From positions 1,364,001 through 1,428,000 of the forward strand of contig NZ_AP029048.1 of assembly GCF_040371545.1 (NCBI RefSeq): 64,000 nt of DNA, written 5' to 3'. Within the stretch, counting starts at the first letter, position 1. Every line of letters starts with the position of its first letter. The notes under the pieces are model-generated. The model was not told the DNA's origin. It saw nothing but the letters and a program-made list of their open reading frames with translations, and did not search any database. The DNA comes from Synechococcus sp. M16CYN (GTDB taxonomy: Bacteria > Cyanobacteriota > Cyanobacteriia > PCC-6307 > Cyanobiaceae). Below, piece by piece: positions 29,092 to 38,651 of the stretch. The position numbers and the translations under genes were made by a program.

Positions 29092-30243
29092 TTAACCACC
29101 ACCACGACGGCAATCCGACATCAACGCAACGAAACGAGAGAAATGATGATCTGCATCATGAGGGCCAGGACTGGCTTCTGGGTGGTACTGAACACTGAAA
29201 ACAGGCTTAGACCGATGAGCGATTGCCGCAACTGTTTGATCGTTAAGATTGAAATGAGTAATATCAATCTGATCAGACATAAGAGAGTGGGAGTCCAAAG
29301 CAAAACCGTGATTCTGGCTCGTAATTTCTACTTGACCAGTGATACCGCAAGGATGATTTAAGCCACGATGACCATAGGCAAGTTTGAAGGTAGAACCACC
29401 CAACGCTAGACCAAGGATCTGATGCCCCAAGCAAATGCCAAACATGGGAAGATCCTTTTCCTCGAGCAGGGCCTTGGCTAAAGCGATTCCTTTAGTCACA
29501 GCTGCGGGATCGCCCGGTCCATTTGAGAGAAAAACGCCATCAGGTTTATGAGAGCGAACCGTTGCAATGTCACTGTTCATCGGTAGGACAGTCACCTCGC
29601 AACCATGGGCGACAAGGCGATCCAAAATGGCGCGCTTAATCCCGAAATCAATTGCTACGACCTGGAAAGGACGACTAGGTTTGGCTTGTAGCCGCCGGTC
29701 AAAATCGACACGGCAAGTATCAGTCCAACGATACGATTTAGTTGTAGAGACACAACTAGCCAGGTCATAACCCTCCATCGAAGGAGCGGCTCGTAGCTCA
29801 TCGAGAAGGGTAATCGGGCGGCTCCCTTTAGTACAAATCACACCGTTCATTGCACCGCGGTCACGGAGATGGCGGATGAGCGCACGCGTATCAACCCCCA
29901 AAATACCTACGATCTGATGGTCGCGCATCCAACTTTCAAGGGAGCCTTGACTACGCCAATTGCTGGGACAAGGTGCCAACTGTCGCGCAATTACTCCACG
30001 AGCATGGGGCATGCTGGCCTCCTGATCATCGGCGTTTACACCCGTGTTTCCCAGTTCAGGATACGCAAACGCCACCAGCTGCCCCTCATAAGAAGGATCG
30101 GTAAGCACCTCCTGATATCCAGTCATTGCTGTATTGAAAACAACCTCTCCCATAGCTGCCCCTCGGTGACCAAAACCAGCACCGCTTAGGACTGTGCCAT
30201 CAGCGAGAACGAGGTGAGCTTCGCTGGATGGGAAATCGGGCAT
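29092..30243 (-). CDS. carA: Carbamoyl-phosphate synthase small subunit
   Basis: 383 residues. The N-terminal half starts [20 protein letters not shown] and contains the family's [19 protein letters not shown]. The C-terminal class I glutaminase has the nucleophile cysteine in [17 protein letters not shown] (about 270) and the histidine/glutamate in [15 protein letters not shown]. It supplies ammonia to CarB for arginine and pyrimidine synthesis. About 30 bp upstream of the STAS gene. Confidence 0.96.
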   Translation of the reverse strand: MPDFPSSEAHLVLADGTVLSGAGFGHRGAAMGEVVFNTAMTGYQEVLTDPSYEGQLVAFAYPELGNTGVNADDQEASMPHARGVIARQLAPCPSNWRSQGSLESWMRDHQIVGILGVDTRALIRHLRDRGAMNGVICTKGSRPITLLDELRAAPSMEGYDLASCVSTTKSYRWTDTCRVDFDRRLQAKPSRPFQVVAIDFGIKRAILDRLVAHGCEVTVLPMNSDIATVRSHKPDGVFLSNGPGDPAAVTKGIALAKALLEEKDLPMFGICLGHQILGLALGGSTFKLAYGHRGLNHPCGITGQVEITSQNHGFALDSHSLMSDQIDITHFNLNDQTVAAIAHRSKPVFSVQYHPEASPGPHDADHHFSRFVALMSDCRRGGG

Positions 30244-30268
30244 CTAAACCGCGGGGTATTTTAGACAT

Positions 30269-31318
30269 TCATTGTCCATTCCCATGAGATAGCGCTTGCC
30301 GAAGATCCTGAAGTTTTTGCCATGGCAGACCTTGGCGGAGCGTTTGCAGTGCACGCCGAGACGCTATCTTTAGATCAGATTCCGAACCAGCAACCCAAAG
30401 GGCCAAAGCGGTATTGAAGGCTACAACATCCATTTGTGCTGGTGTGGCCTGACCTTTTAAGACATTCTCAAGTATGCGCTGGTTCTCTGCCAGATTACCG
30501 CCTCGTAGCGCCTCAAGTGGTACCTGTTCAAATCCGAGATCATTAGGTGAAATAAAACGGGACGCGATCGATCGACCTGCCTCGATCAAGCGCAGCTCGT
30601 TGACTCCTGACAAGGAGGCTTCATCTAAGCCCCCGCTACCATGCACCACGATCGCACGTTTTAGATGCAATTGGCTTAGAGCGCTGGCCATGGGATTCAG
30701 TAGGTCTGCTTGAGCTACACCAAGTACCTGTGCTTGAGGTTGAAGGGGATTCACCAAGGGGCCTAATAGATTGAATACCGTGCGTACCCCAAGACTGTGG
30801 CGCAATGGAGCCAGGTTCACTAATGCCGAATGCCACGCCGGAGCAAACAGAAAGGTGATTCCCGTTTTAGAAATTGCATCGACGACGGAGGCGAGCGGAG
30901 CCCCGAGGTTCACACCAAGACCTTCCAGCACATCAGCAGAGCCCACATTTCCGCTAGCGCTGCGATTGCCGTGTTTAGCTACATTCACGCCGCAGGAGGC
31001 GGTCGTGAAGGCTACCGCCGTTGAGACATTAAAGGTGTCAGCGCCATCTCCACCAGTACCGCAGGTGTCCACCATAGTCAAATCGGGACGATCGCAAGGA
31101 AGAGGACATGCCTTACGAAGGACGATGGCCATGGCTACCAATTCATCCGCTACAATGCCTTTAGCTCTCAGACCGGCGAGAAAGGCTCCCGTCTGAGCTG
31201 GAGACAAGTCTCCAGCTAGCCAAGCCCGCATCAGTGATGATGCGTCGTTGGCAGTGAGGTCGTGTCCCTGGAGTAGGGACTCAAGACGCCGGGGCCAAGG
31301 ACGGAGTTCAGAGGACAT
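30269..31318 (-). CDS. trpD: Anthranilate phosphoribosyltransferase
   Basis: 349 residues when started at 31318 (MSSELRPWPRRLESLL); the frame is open another 114 codons upstream but that part shows no TrpD homology pattern. Landmarks: the glycine-rich PRPP motif DTCGTGGDGADTFNVSTAVA (about 87-106), KHGNRSASGNVGSADVLE, and FNLLGPLVNPLQPQ. It catalyses the second step of tryptophan synthesis. It ends 25 bp before carA begins on the same strand. Confidence 0.95.
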   Translation of the reverse strand: MSSELRPWPRRLESLLQGHDLTANDASSLMRAWLAGDLSPAQTGAFLAGLRAKGIVADELVAMAIVLRKACPLPCDRPDLTMVDTCGTGGDGADTFNVSTAVAFTTASCGVNVAKHGNRSASGNVGSADVLEGLGVNLGAPLASVVDAISKTGITFLFAPAWHSALVNLAPLRHSLGVRTVFNLLGPLVNPLQPQAQVLGVAQADLLNPMASALSQLHLKRAIVVHGSGGLDEASLSGVNELRLIEAGRSIASRFISPNDLGFEQVPLEALRGGNLAENQRILENVLKGQATPAQMDVVAFNTALALWVAGSESDLKIASRRALQTLRQGLPWQKLQDLRQALSHGNGQ

Positions 31319-31480
31319 TGCAACGATGAGCAGCACAAAAAACCCCTGGGCGCGAGGAAGCATCCCAGGTCCGGGTGTTAGAAATTTAAATTCACTATTA
31401 CGTAACCACCTAGAAACCGAAACTGGCCGAAGCTGTGAGCGGTTACTGCTTAGGTTGACCGTAATCAAACGGAAATCAGC

Positions 31481-33244
31481 ATGGCCGCCCTCCGTCTCGA
31501 TCTGATCGGCCGTTACCTGCGGCCTCATCGTAAAACGGTGGCAATCGGAGCCGTTGCACTTGTGCTCGTCAATTTCCTCAGAGTGACAATCCCACTTGAG
31601 GTGCGCAGCGTCGTAAATGAGCTGCAGCACGGGCCCTCGTACGTAAGCATCCTGCAGCAAGCGAGCTGGATCATCGTTCTCACCACTACGATGGCTGTGA
31701 TCCGACTCATCTCTCGTCAGCTGGTTTTTGGTGTTGGCAGACAGGTGGAAGTCGACCTACGCCAGCGCCTATTCGAACACATGCTGCGGCAGGAACCAAC
31801 ATGGGTTCAAACTACAGGCAGCGGTGAAGTGATCAGCCGTGCCACTAGTGATGTAGAAAACATTCGCCGTCTACTGGGATTTGCCATTCTCAGTCTCACC
31901 AACACACTCCTTGCCTATGCCATGACTCTGCCAGCAATGCTGGCAATTGATCCTGGTCTGACATTGGCAGCTGTCGGTCTTTATCCACTCATGTTTGGAA
32001 CTGTGCGACTGTTCGGCGGCCGGATGATGCGTCAGCAATGTGCGCAACAAAAAGAACTCTCGAGTCTGAGCAACCTGATTCAGGAAGACCTTTCGGGTAT
32101 CGGTGCCATCAAAATCTATGGGCAAGAGGATTCAGAACAAGATGCGTTTTCGGGTCGCAATCGACGCTACCGAGATAGCGCCATTCGCCTAGCTCGTACC
32201 CGTAGCACGCTGTTTCCTCTTTTGGAAGGAATTTCTTCGATTTCGCTATTGTTGCTTCTTGCCATTGGAAGCGGCCAACTCGGGTCACAAACCTTGACCA
32301 TAGGGAGTCTAGTAGCCCTGATTATCTATGTAGAGCAACTGATTTTTCCAACCGCACTACTGGGATTCACAATGAATACCTTTCAAACAGGACAAGTGAG
32401 CCTGGAAAGAGTTGAAGAATTGCTCCAGCGTGAACCCTCCATTCAAGACAAGGTAATTACTACACCCATCACCGTAAATAACAGTCGGCCACGCGGCAAA
32501 CTTGAGGCCCGCGGCCTTGAAGTTCGCTACAACGGCGCGGAGCGTAATGCTTTAAACGGGTTGAATTTCAGCATCGAAGCCGGCGAGTTGGTAGCCGTAG
32601 TGGGTGCTGTAGGGTGTGGGAAGACAACGCTGGCCCGGGCTTTTGGCCGCATGGTCCCCGTGGGCCAAGGTCAGCTCTTCCTTGATGGCACTGACATCAC
32701 TAATTTAGCTCTGCAGGACTTGCGGCATGAGGTTGCGATCGTTCCTCAAGAAGGCTTTCTGTTCACTAACACCCTTGCGGACAATATACGTTATGGGGAA
32801 CCGGGAGCTGACAGGAGCCAGGTGGAAACTGCCGCTGAGCAAGCTCACTTGGCTAACGATGTTAAAGGCTTTTCCAATGGCTATGATACGGTCGTGGGGG
32901 AGCGTGGCATCACGCTAAGTGGTGGGCAACGCCAGCGTGCAGCTCTGGGACGTGCTCTTTTGGTTACCGCTCCGGTGTTAGTGCTGGACGATGCTTTGGC
33001 CAGCGTTGACAATAAGACCGCTGCAGCCATCCTCGGTTCCATCCGCACTCAGGATAGACGAACAATCGTGATGATCAGCCATCAACTGTCGGCAGCAGCT
33101 GCCTGCGATCGGATTTTCGTCATGGAGAACGGTCAAATCGTTCAAAAAGGCCACCATGACCAGCTGATTCAGACACCCGGAGCCTATCGCCGTCTATGGG
33201 AACGGCAACAGGCCGCTCAAGAAATCGATGCAATGGCCATCTGA
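31481..33244 (+). CDS. ABC transporter, fused membrane and ATPase domains (MdlB-like)
   Basis: 587 residues: a six-helix exporter membrane domain (about 1-300) and a nucleotide-binding domain with Walker A GAVGCGKTTL (about 375), signature LSGGQRQRAALGRAL (about 480) and Walker B VLVLDDALASVD. The residue after the Walker B aspartate is Asp, not the usual catalytic Glu, as in the weaker half of some heterodimeric exporters. It probably exports a hydrophobic or lipid substrate; identity unknown. It overlaps the next gene by 17 bp. Confidence 0.88.
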   Translation: MAALRLDLIGRYLRPHRKTVAIGAVALVLVNFLRVTIPLEVRSVVNELQHGPSYVSILQQASWIIVLTTTMAVIRLISRQLVFGVGRQVEVDLRQRLFEHMLRQEPTWVQTTGSGEVISRATSDVENIRRLLGFAILSLTNTLLAYAMTLPAMLAIDPGLTLAAVGLYPLMFGTVRLFGGRMMRQQCAQQKELSSLSNLIQEDLSGIGAIKIYGQEDSEQDAFSGRNRRYRDSAIRLARTRSTLFPLLEGISSISLLLLLAIGSGQLGSQTLTIGSLVALIIYVEQLIFPTALLGFTMNTFQTGQVSLERVEELLQREPSIQDKVITTPITVNNSRPRGKLEARGLEVRYNGAERNALNGLNFSIEAGELVAVVGAVGCGKTTLARAFGRMVPVGQGQLFLDGTDITNLALQDLRHEVAIVPQEGFLFTNTLADNIRYGEPGADRSQVETAAEQAHLANDVKGFSNGYDTVVGERGITLSGGQRQRAALGRALLVTAPVLVLDDALASVDNKTAAAILGSIRTQDRRTIVMISHQLSAAAACDRIFVMENGQIVQKGHHDQLIQTPGAYRRLWERQQAAQEIDAMAI

Positions 33245-33581
33245 ACCTGAAGAGTTAGAGCGCCCTGCGGAAAGATACGTTGTTTCTGGCTTAGCTGAAA
33301 TAGCGAAACCCGATGTTATGACCAGTGAATCCCCTCTTGTAATGCGCTGCACGCTTTCATTTGGAGATGTCTATGGCCAGGTACTGGCGTGGATGGTAGT
33401 GATTTTTGTCAGCCTCGCTGCAGGATTGGCGTTGATGGGATCGTCACGCCCACTTTTTGCTTTAGTTGGTGTCGGCTTAATCCTCGTGCTCAGCCTTCCT
33501 TTCCTCCTATTCGCTTTTGTCACCACCCTGTTAAACCACATTCAGTTAGAGCCAGTCACTAAGAATGATTCAGCTATTTAG
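33228..33581 (+). CDS. Conserved membrane protein of unknown function
   Basis: 117 residues from 33228; an ATG at 33318 (MTSESPLVMR) would give an 87-residue protein and may be the real start. The conserved-looking part is CTLSFGDVYGQVLAWMVVIF, a second helix at about 77-103, and FAFVTTLLNHIQLEPV at the end. Two membrane helices. It overlaps the ABC exporter, so it may be coexpressed with it. No family name recognised. Confidence 0.65.
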   Translation: MQWPSEPEELERPAERYVVSGLAEIAKPDVMTSESPLVMRCTLSFGDVYGQVLAWMVVIFVSLAAGLALMGSSRPLFALVGVGLILVLSLPFLLFAFVTTLLNHIQLEPVTKNDSAI

Positions 33582-33605
33582 GCTCAACTACACGATCTGC
33601 TCATC

Positions 33606-34319
33606 ATGTTTCCTTCTTGGATGTCACCTCGCAACAGTGTTAAACATCCCATCGCTGCAAATCATGCAGTACTGGGGACGCCCCTGCAGGCACTCTTGAT
33701 AGATGACCAAGAGGAGGCAGTTTTTGCCTGCGGCTGTTTTTGGGGAGCTGAAAAAGGTTTTTGGCGGTTACCCGGTGTCGTCACCACAGCAGTGGGTTAT
33801 GCCGGAGGAGATGTTGACAATCCTTCATATAACCAAGTGTGTTCCGGGCGCACTGGACACACTGAAGTCGTCCGTGTGGTCTGGGACTCTTCCATAATCG
33901 ATTTCAGTGATCTGCTAAAGCTATTTTGGGAATGTCATGATCCAACCCAGGGCAACCGCCAAGGCAACGACACCGGTAGCCAATATCGTTCTGCTATCTA
34001 CACCTCAAGTGAGCGCCAATTTCTTCTGGCCAATGCCAGCCGAGATGCTTACCAGAACGAACTCGAGCTTCAGGGGTTTGGCCTAATCACCACCGAGATC
34101 CGTATGAGTCAGCTATTCTTCCTCGCGGAGGACTACCACCAGCAATATCTCGCCAAACCTAATAGTCGCCCTTACTGCTCGGCCATGCCAACACGAGTAT
34201 TGCTCGAAGACTTTCCTGGTGCAGACTATAAGATGCCGAAAAAGGTTTGGAGACACTACGATTGGAACGTTAAGCACTGCGTCCTCCGTGGCGACAATAG
34301 CCCGATTCGCCTGAATTAA
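33606..34319 (+). CDS. msrA: Peptide-methionine (S)-S-oxide reductase
   Basis: 237 residues. The active site is ACGCFWGAEKGFWRLPGVV (catalytic Cys about 45, Glu in the motif), with GYAGGDVDNPSYNQVCSGRT and NRQGNDTGSQYRSAIY, all MsrA landmarks. It repairs oxidised methionine. An N-terminal extension of about 35 residues precedes the core and is longer than in minimal MsrA. About 25 bp after the membrane protein gene, same strand. Confidence 0.94.
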   Translation: MFPSWMSPRNSVKHPIAANHAVLGTPLQALLIDDQEEAVFACGCFWGAEKGFWRLPGVVTTAVGYAGGDVDNPSYNQVCSGRTGHTEVVRVVWDSSIIDFSDLLKLFWECHDPTQGNRQGNDTGSQYRSAIYTSSERQFLLANASRDAYQNELELQGFGLITTEIRMSQLFFLAEDYHQQYLAKPNSRPYCSAMPTRVLLEDFPGADYKMPKKVWRHYDWNVKHCVLRGDNSPIRLN

Positions 34320-34324
34320 AGGCC

Positions 34325-34489
34325 ATGTCTAATAGCCTGTCTGACCGTCAGGTACTTATGGCCATTGTTCTCACAATTTTTTTAATCATTTCTTTGGTGA
34401 TTTTTAATCTACGATCTGGACAAGATCGTGAGCCTGGTCTACTTTGGCGGGATAAATCCGATCAGCCACTTGCCTTCCTAGCAGCTTAA
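34325..34489 (+). CDS. 54-residue single-helix membrane protein
   Basis: Begins MSNSLSDRQVLMAIVLTIFL, with one membrane helix at about 11-28, followed by a charged tail (RSGQDREPGLLWRDKSDQPL). It starts five bases after the msrA stop. The polar/nonpolar layout looks like a real small protein. No family recognised. Confidence 0.5.
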   Translation: MSNSLSDRQVLMAIVLTIFLIISLVIFNLRSGQDREPGLLWRDKSDQPLAFLAA

Positions 34490-34558
34490 ACGTGATCGTA
34501 AGGCAGATCTGAAACCTCAATGCCACAGTAGAATGGTTAGAGCGCCTCGAAGATTCCC

Positions 34559-34903
34559 GTGAGTGCGCGGCAGCAGCAACCTAAGCCCTCTAAACAACGC
34601 CGCCTTCATCCTCTGCCGCGTGGTCTAGTGGAGCTTTATGGTCTAATTGCTGTTCTTATCGTATTAATTCCAGAGTGGCTGGCTGACGGAACTCTTAATT
34701 TTGGACAAATCAAGGGAATTGACACCCTGCCGATGCATGCACGTGCATGGCAAGCCTTACCCGAACTTCGTTTGGCTTCCATGAGCTTATTTGAAATGCG
34801 CATATTGGCTCAGGAGTTGCGTTTTCTCCACTATGCTATGGACACGCGTGCGCGTCTCACTGCTCGGCTGTTAAGACGACTCAGCCGCTGTAGTGCACTA
34901 TAG
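34559..34903 (+). CDS. Conserved-looking hypothetical protein
   Basis: 114 residues with GTG start: a basic, proline-rich head (SARQQQPKPSKQRRLHPLPR), one hydrophobic segment at about 24-41 (VELYGLIAVLIVLIPEWL), and a helical C-terminus with LASMSLFEMRILAQELR and RLTARLLRRLSR. The family is not recognised, but the helical tail looks maintained. It ends 14 bp before tRNA-Pro. Confidence 0.6.
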   Translation: MSARQQQPKPSKQRRLHPLPRGLVELYGLIAVLIVLIPEWLADGTLNFGQIKGIDTLPMHARAWQALPELRLASMSLFEMRILAQELRFLHYAMDTRARLTARLLRRLSRCSAL

Positions 34904-34917
34904 TAGCTTGGATCGGA

Positions 34918-34991
34918 CGGGGCGTGGCGCAGCTTGGTAGCGCACTACTTTGGGGTAGTAGGGGTCGCGGGTTCAAATCCCGCCGCTCCGA
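34918..34991 (+). tRNA. tRNA-Pro (GGG)
   Basis: 74 bases that fold fully: acceptor CGGGGCG with CGCTCCG, D arm GCGC...GCGC, anticodon stem CTACT/AGTAG with loop TTGGGGT (anticodon GGG), a five-base variable loop, T arm GCGGG TTCAAAT CCCGC, discriminator A. CCA is not encoded. A run of seven T just after the gene may serve as terminator. Confidence 0.93.
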
Positions 34992-35125
34992 TTTTTTTGT
35001 TGATTGACACTTGAATATCGAGCTTATTCGCTCTTGCGGACGAGCTTTCCTGGTTTCTCATGACTGTAAATAAGCAAATAACCCCGCCTTTCTAGAAAAC
35101 ACATCGATCTGTCTAACTATCATGG

Positions 35126-36112
35126 CTAGCTGACAATCTTTCTCACGGCAGCTTGGGATTTTTTGAGAATTTCTCCTTTTAAGGGGACAAAGCCGAGGGA
35201 AGCAGCTTTCTTTTGAGAACTTTTAGACAACATATAAGTCAAAAGATCCTGAATCTCCGCTTTTTTATCTCCGTTACCCGTTTGGTAAGCCAATACCCAG
35301 GTTAAGGTGGCGATGGGATACGCTCCCTTTGCCACTGGATTGGGATTTTTGCCAGCCAGATTCTGATCGAGCTGAATAGTATTCAGTGTGATTGATCCAG
35401 ACTCCGTAGACGGCTTAACAAACTCACCTGATTTGTTCTGCACTGCAGCAGCTACCAGGCGTCCTTTAATGAAAGACTGATTTACGTAACCAATAGCGCC
35501 CTCAAGGTTTTCGATCACCCCGGCTACGCCAGCATTTCCTTTTGCGCCCACGCCCGTAGACCATTTAACAGATTTTCCACTACCCAGGGTCCATTCTGCG
35601 GAAAAAACTTGCATTGAGTCGGTAAAAGCTTTGGTAGTACCAGACCCATCGGAACGGTGCACCCAGGTCAGGATTCCAGGATTACAGCCTAAGTTTTGCC
35701 AATTCTTAATTCTGCCCATTGCTATTTGTACAACCTGCTTTTGAGTGAGTTTGAGATTACAATCCGGTTTGTTATAGGCGATCGCGATTGTTCCCCCCAC
35801 CATTGGAATCTGAACAACCCCACGGTCTACACTGTCTCGATCAATCGCTTTCATCGGATCATCCGAGGCAGCGAAATCAACGGTTTGATCTATAAATGCC
35901 CTGCGTCCTGATCCAGAACCCACCGCTTGGTAGTTAACCTGCAAGCCTCCGGATTGGACTAAGTCAGCAAACAAACTTTGATAAAACTTTGCTGGAAACG
36001 TTGCACCAGCTCCATTCAATCGTCGTGATGCTTGCTCATTGCTGCAAGCTAAAGGACCTAAACAACAGGCAACCAGTGATGCGTGAATAAGAACCCTATG
36101 GGCAACAACCAT
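35126..36112 (-). CDS. pstS: Phosphate ABC transporter substrate-binding protein
   Basis: About 328 residues from the ATG at 36112 (MVVAHRVLIH); the frame is open 13 codons more upstream. A lipoprotein signal ends LACS. Mature part: RLNGAGATFPAKFYQSLFAD, the phosphate-binding GSGSGRRAFIDQTVDFAASD and HRSDGSGTTKAFTDSM, all PstS landmarks. It captures phosphate for PstCAB, not in the window. No Pho box was visible upstream by eye. Confidence 0.93.
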   Translation of the reverse strand: MVVAHRVLIHASLVACCLGPLACSNEQASRRLNGAGATFPAKFYQSLFADLVQSGGLQVNYQAVGSGSGRRAFIDQTVDFAASDDPMKAIDRDSVDRGVVQIPMVGGTIAIAYNKPDCNLKLTQKQVVQIAMGRIKNWQNLGCNPGILTWVHRSDGSGTTKAFTDSMQVFSAEWTLGSGKSVKWSTGVGAKGNAGVAGVIENLEGAIGYVNQSFIKGRLVAAAVQNKSGEFVKPSTESGSITLNTIQLDQNLAGKNPNPVAKGAYPIATLTWVLAYQTGNGDKKAEIQDLLTYMLSKSSQKKAASLGFVPLKGEILKKSQAAVRKIVS

Positions 36113-36205
36113 GGCATCTAGGATAGTGAATAGAGTTACACCTGTAATCAAACACAGTGAAGAACACTGTCCTTGACGGTTTGAGAGTTGGTTGCGACTG
36201 ACTGA

Positions 36206-36481
36206 TTAGGAGTCAGGTGGTTTTTCCGTAGGAACAGGTGTGAACCGCGTGGATGCGCAATAGCAATGCAACCAGCGGTTCACACGCTGACGATGTATTG
36301 GTGGAACCTCCTCAAGTAGCTGCGACAGCTCTATGGCTCCAATACGTCGCAATGCACGAACATCCACGTGCCAAAGCGCTTCTGCTTCACGAATTAGTCG
36401 TGCCCACGTCCGCACCTGTTGCCAGTGGCGTAGTCGTGAACGAAGCGGTCGTTGCTGGTGGTGCAAAAAGCAGGTCATCAA
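36206..36481 (-). CDS. Small hypothetical helical protein
   Basis: 91 residues, rich in Arg, Leu, Gln and Trp: RSRLRHWQQVRTWARLIREA, then VRALRRIGAIELSQLLEEV and HRQRVNRWLHCYC. It looks like a maintained helical, basic protein. It lies 76 bp after the exonuclease gene on the same strand. No family recognised. Confidence 0.5.
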   Translation of the reverse strand: MMTCFLHHQQRPLRSRLRHWQQVRTWARLIREAEALWHVDVRALRRIGAIELSQLLEEVPPIHRQRVNRWLHCYCASTRFTPVPTEKPPDS

Positions 36482-36557
36482 TTCAGACTGCTCGCGCTGG
36501 ATTCACTCGCTGCAAAACAACCCAGTCACTTCAGAGTGATGAAGCAAATGCGCAGTA

Positions 36558-37367
36558 TCAGATTTTGCTTTCTCCGTTCTCCATCTCGACAGGAACAACA
36601 GCAAAAGAGAGGTTCTGTCTTTCCCGATTACTGAGACGGCGAGTCCAAGCCCCCTTAATGGGATCGTTCCAGCGAAAGCCTGCTTCACGGGCGAGGTGGC
36701 GTTGGCCATATGGCACATGAGCCCGCATTAACTGACGCGGCTCAAGTCCTTGCAATAATGCTTGTTCTAGATCATCACAACGAGCAAATACTTCCGCCAG
36801 GTAAATACAGTCGGTTAAAGCTCGATGAGTGGCCCAAACCGGCACGCCATAGGCCAACGCGAGATCACGTACCGAAGGCCGAGGGCGAAGCTGCCGGTCG
36901 GCCGGCCAGCTTATGTCTTCCATTGAACACAACCAGGGTTGTGTCGTCAGCGGTAACCTCCCTCTACCAAACCATTGACGGTCGAAAGCGGCGTTATGCG
37001 CCACTAAGACATCAGCGGCATCCAAGAGGCTTTGAAACCAAGTGAGTGCCTTCTTCCAAGGTTGAGGTCGCCGGGTCACCGCAGCTGGAATGCGATTGAT
37101 CTGTTCTGCTGCGTTGGTCTGAACCGGCAGTAAAAACGATTGTTGGGCCAGAACAACTCGGGAACCAACATCAAATAAAATTGCACCCACCTCCAGACAA
37201 GCATGGCTTTCGGGATCTAAACCAGTGGTTTCCGTATCTATGATTAGCAGCGTGGAAGGTGCTTCTGCCCGCGAGGAGGGAGGTTGCTGCCAAGTCTCAA
37301 CATGACACTGTTCTAGTAACGTTGTCGTACCGTGTAATCCACCTAGTAGGTCGAGCTGATCAGCCAT
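36558..37367 (-). CDS. DnaQ-like 3'-5' exonuclease
   Basis: About 269 residues from the ATG at 37367 (MADQLDLLGG); 24 more codons are open upstream. The exonuclease core has LLIDTETTGLDPESHACLEV (Exo I, DxE), VLVAHNAAFDRQWFG (Exo II) and a THRALTDCIYLAEVF motif (Exo III, HxxxxD). The C-terminal 60 or so residues (MRAHVPYGQRHLAREAGFRW) resemble an extra small domain seen on cyanobacterial homologues. It could be a repair or RNA-trimming nuclease, or a proofreading-like subunit. Confidence 0.8.
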   Translation of the reverse strand: MADQLDLLGGLHGTTTLLEQCHVETWQQPPSSRAEAPSTLLIIDTETTGLDPESHACLEVGAILFDVGSRVVLAQQSFLLPVQTNAAEQINRIPAAVTRRPQPWKKALTWFQSLLDAADVLVAHNAAFDRQWFGRGRLPLTTQPWLCSMEDISWPADRQLRPRPSVRDLALAYGVPVWATHRALTDCIYLAEVFARCDDLEQALLQGLEPRQLMRAHVPYGQRHLAREAGFRWNDPIKGAWTRRLSNRERQNLSFAVVPVEMENGESKI

Positions 37368-37452
37368 CACAAAAAGGCAGTCCAGACGTTGATTTTCACG
37401 CCCAGTACAAGACGAAAGCCATCTATGGTCAGTTTTCAATGCATAAATAACA

Positions 37453-37911
37453 ATGAGGTTTGGAATCGGCGATCATCTACCAAACTTCAGTCTTGGAGAC
37501 CAAAACGGAAACCAACAGTCAACGTCTTCATTACAAGGTCATTGGCTTGTGCTGTTCTTTTATCCCAAAGACGAAACTCCAGGCTGCACCGCCGAAGTCT
37601 GTAGCTTCAGGGACAATAAAGACGTGTTTAAAGGGCTTAATGCTAAGATTTGGGGGGTGAGTGGCGACGACGCGATTAGTCATCGTCGCTTTGCTGATCG
37701 CCATAAGGTGCCGTTTCCACTGCTTTGCGATCGCAACAACAGTTTGCGTCGGCAAATGGGGGTAGCCAAGGGACTTGGTTTTTTGCTGCCAGGGCGTGTT
37801 ACGTACGTAGTTGATCCAACATTAGTGATTCGCCACATTTTCAGTAACTTATTAGATGGTCCTGCCCACGTTCGCGAGGCCGAGCGTGTTCTCAAGGCCC
37901 TACAGCTCTGA
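37453..37911 (+). CDS. bcp: Peroxiredoxin Q / bacterioferritin comigratory protein
   Basis: 152 residues. The peroxidatic cysteine lies in VLFFYPKDETPGCTAEVCSF (about 45-50) with a second cysteine five residues on, the PrxQ pattern. Core landmarks are DHLPNFSLGDQNG, KVPFPLLCDRN and GRVTYVVDPTLVIRHIF. It reduces peroxides using thioredoxin. Divergent from the exonuclease gene and followed three bases later by DUF1350. Confidence 0.93.
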   Translation: MRFGIGDHLPNFSLGDQNGNQQSTSSLQGHWLVLFFYPKDETPGCTAEVCSFRDNKDVFKGLNAKIWGVSGDDAISHRRFADRHKVPFPLLCDRNNSLRRQMGVAKGLGFLLPGRVTYVVDPTLVIRHIFSNLLDGPAHVREAERVLKALQL

Positions 37912-37914
37912 ACA

Positions 37915-38640
37915 ATGCAAGGTTGGCGTCAGCGTGGCAGTATTTGGCAACTTAGACCAAGTTGGCCTAAGGGTTTAGTGGAGTTTATTGGCGGCACTTA
38001 TCTCGCGGCCACTCCGCAGGTAAGCTACAAGAGGCTACTAGAGAACCTTTGTGAGGCGGACCTTGCTATTCACGCTTGGACTTATATTCCTGGCTTAGAC
38101 CATCAAGGTCAGGCCCGTGATGCTTGGATGGCCTTCCGCCAGTCTCGACGTCAGTTGGAGGACCGCAGTGGAACACTTCTCTCTCCGCTGCGATTAGGTC
38201 ATAGCCTGGGGTGTAAGCTTCACCTCCTCGCCCCGGACGGGGGCCGTGGCGATCACGGGCTGGTGGCCCTCAGCTTCAACAACTTCCAAGCAGATCAGTC
38301 GATCCCCCTCCTGAAAGAAATTGCTCCGAGATTGGGGATCAAAACCGAATTCAGTCCTGGCCCACAAGAGACACTGCGACTCATCGCTCGCTCCTATGTA
38401 CAGGAGCGAAATCTTGTAGTGAGTTTTGGTCGCGATGAGCTTGATCAGAGCGATGACCTACTCCAAGCACTGAGGCAACGCGCCAGGGATAGTACCGAAT
38501 TCCTGCGGTTACCGGGTGATCACCTCACTCCAGCAAGCGCTGGATTACGACGGAATTTGTTGGGAGCCTGGGCGGACGACCCAAAGCGTGTTTCGATCAT
38601 AAATCGACTCACCCAAATTATTTGCCAGTGGGCTAGTTGA
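37915..38640 (+). CDS. DUF1350 protein
   Basis: 241 residues. LVEFIGGTYLAATPQVSYKR and LGHSLGCKLHLLAPDGGRGD resemble an alpha/beta-hydrolase core, and LVALSFNNFQADQSIP is typical of the cyanobacterial and plastid DUF1350 family. GHSLG has the nucleophile-elbow look (GxSxG). The enzyme activity has not been shown for the family that I know of. It follows bcp at three bases, suggesting coexpression. Confidence 0.82.
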   Translation: MQGWRQRGSIWQLRPSWPKGLVEFIGGTYLAATPQVSYKRLLENLCEADLAIHAWTYIPGLDHQGQARDAWMAFRQSRRQLEDRSGTLLSPLRLGHSLGCKLHLLAPDGGRGDHGLVALSFNNFQADQSIPLLKEIAPRLGIKTEFSPGPQETLRLIARSYVQERNLVVSFGRDELDQSDDLLQALRQRARDSTEFLRLPGDHLTPASAGLRRNLLGAWADDPKRVSIINRLTQIICQWAS

Positions 38641-38651
38641 ACAGGATTGCT

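Noticed and set aside
31319-31660. N-terminal extension of trpD
   Set aside because: The open frame upstream of 31318 has no homology-like content and TrpD of normal length starts at the internal ATG.
36113-36205. Pho box upstream of pstS
   Set aside because: I looked for spaced CTTAACCT-like direct repeats and saw none.
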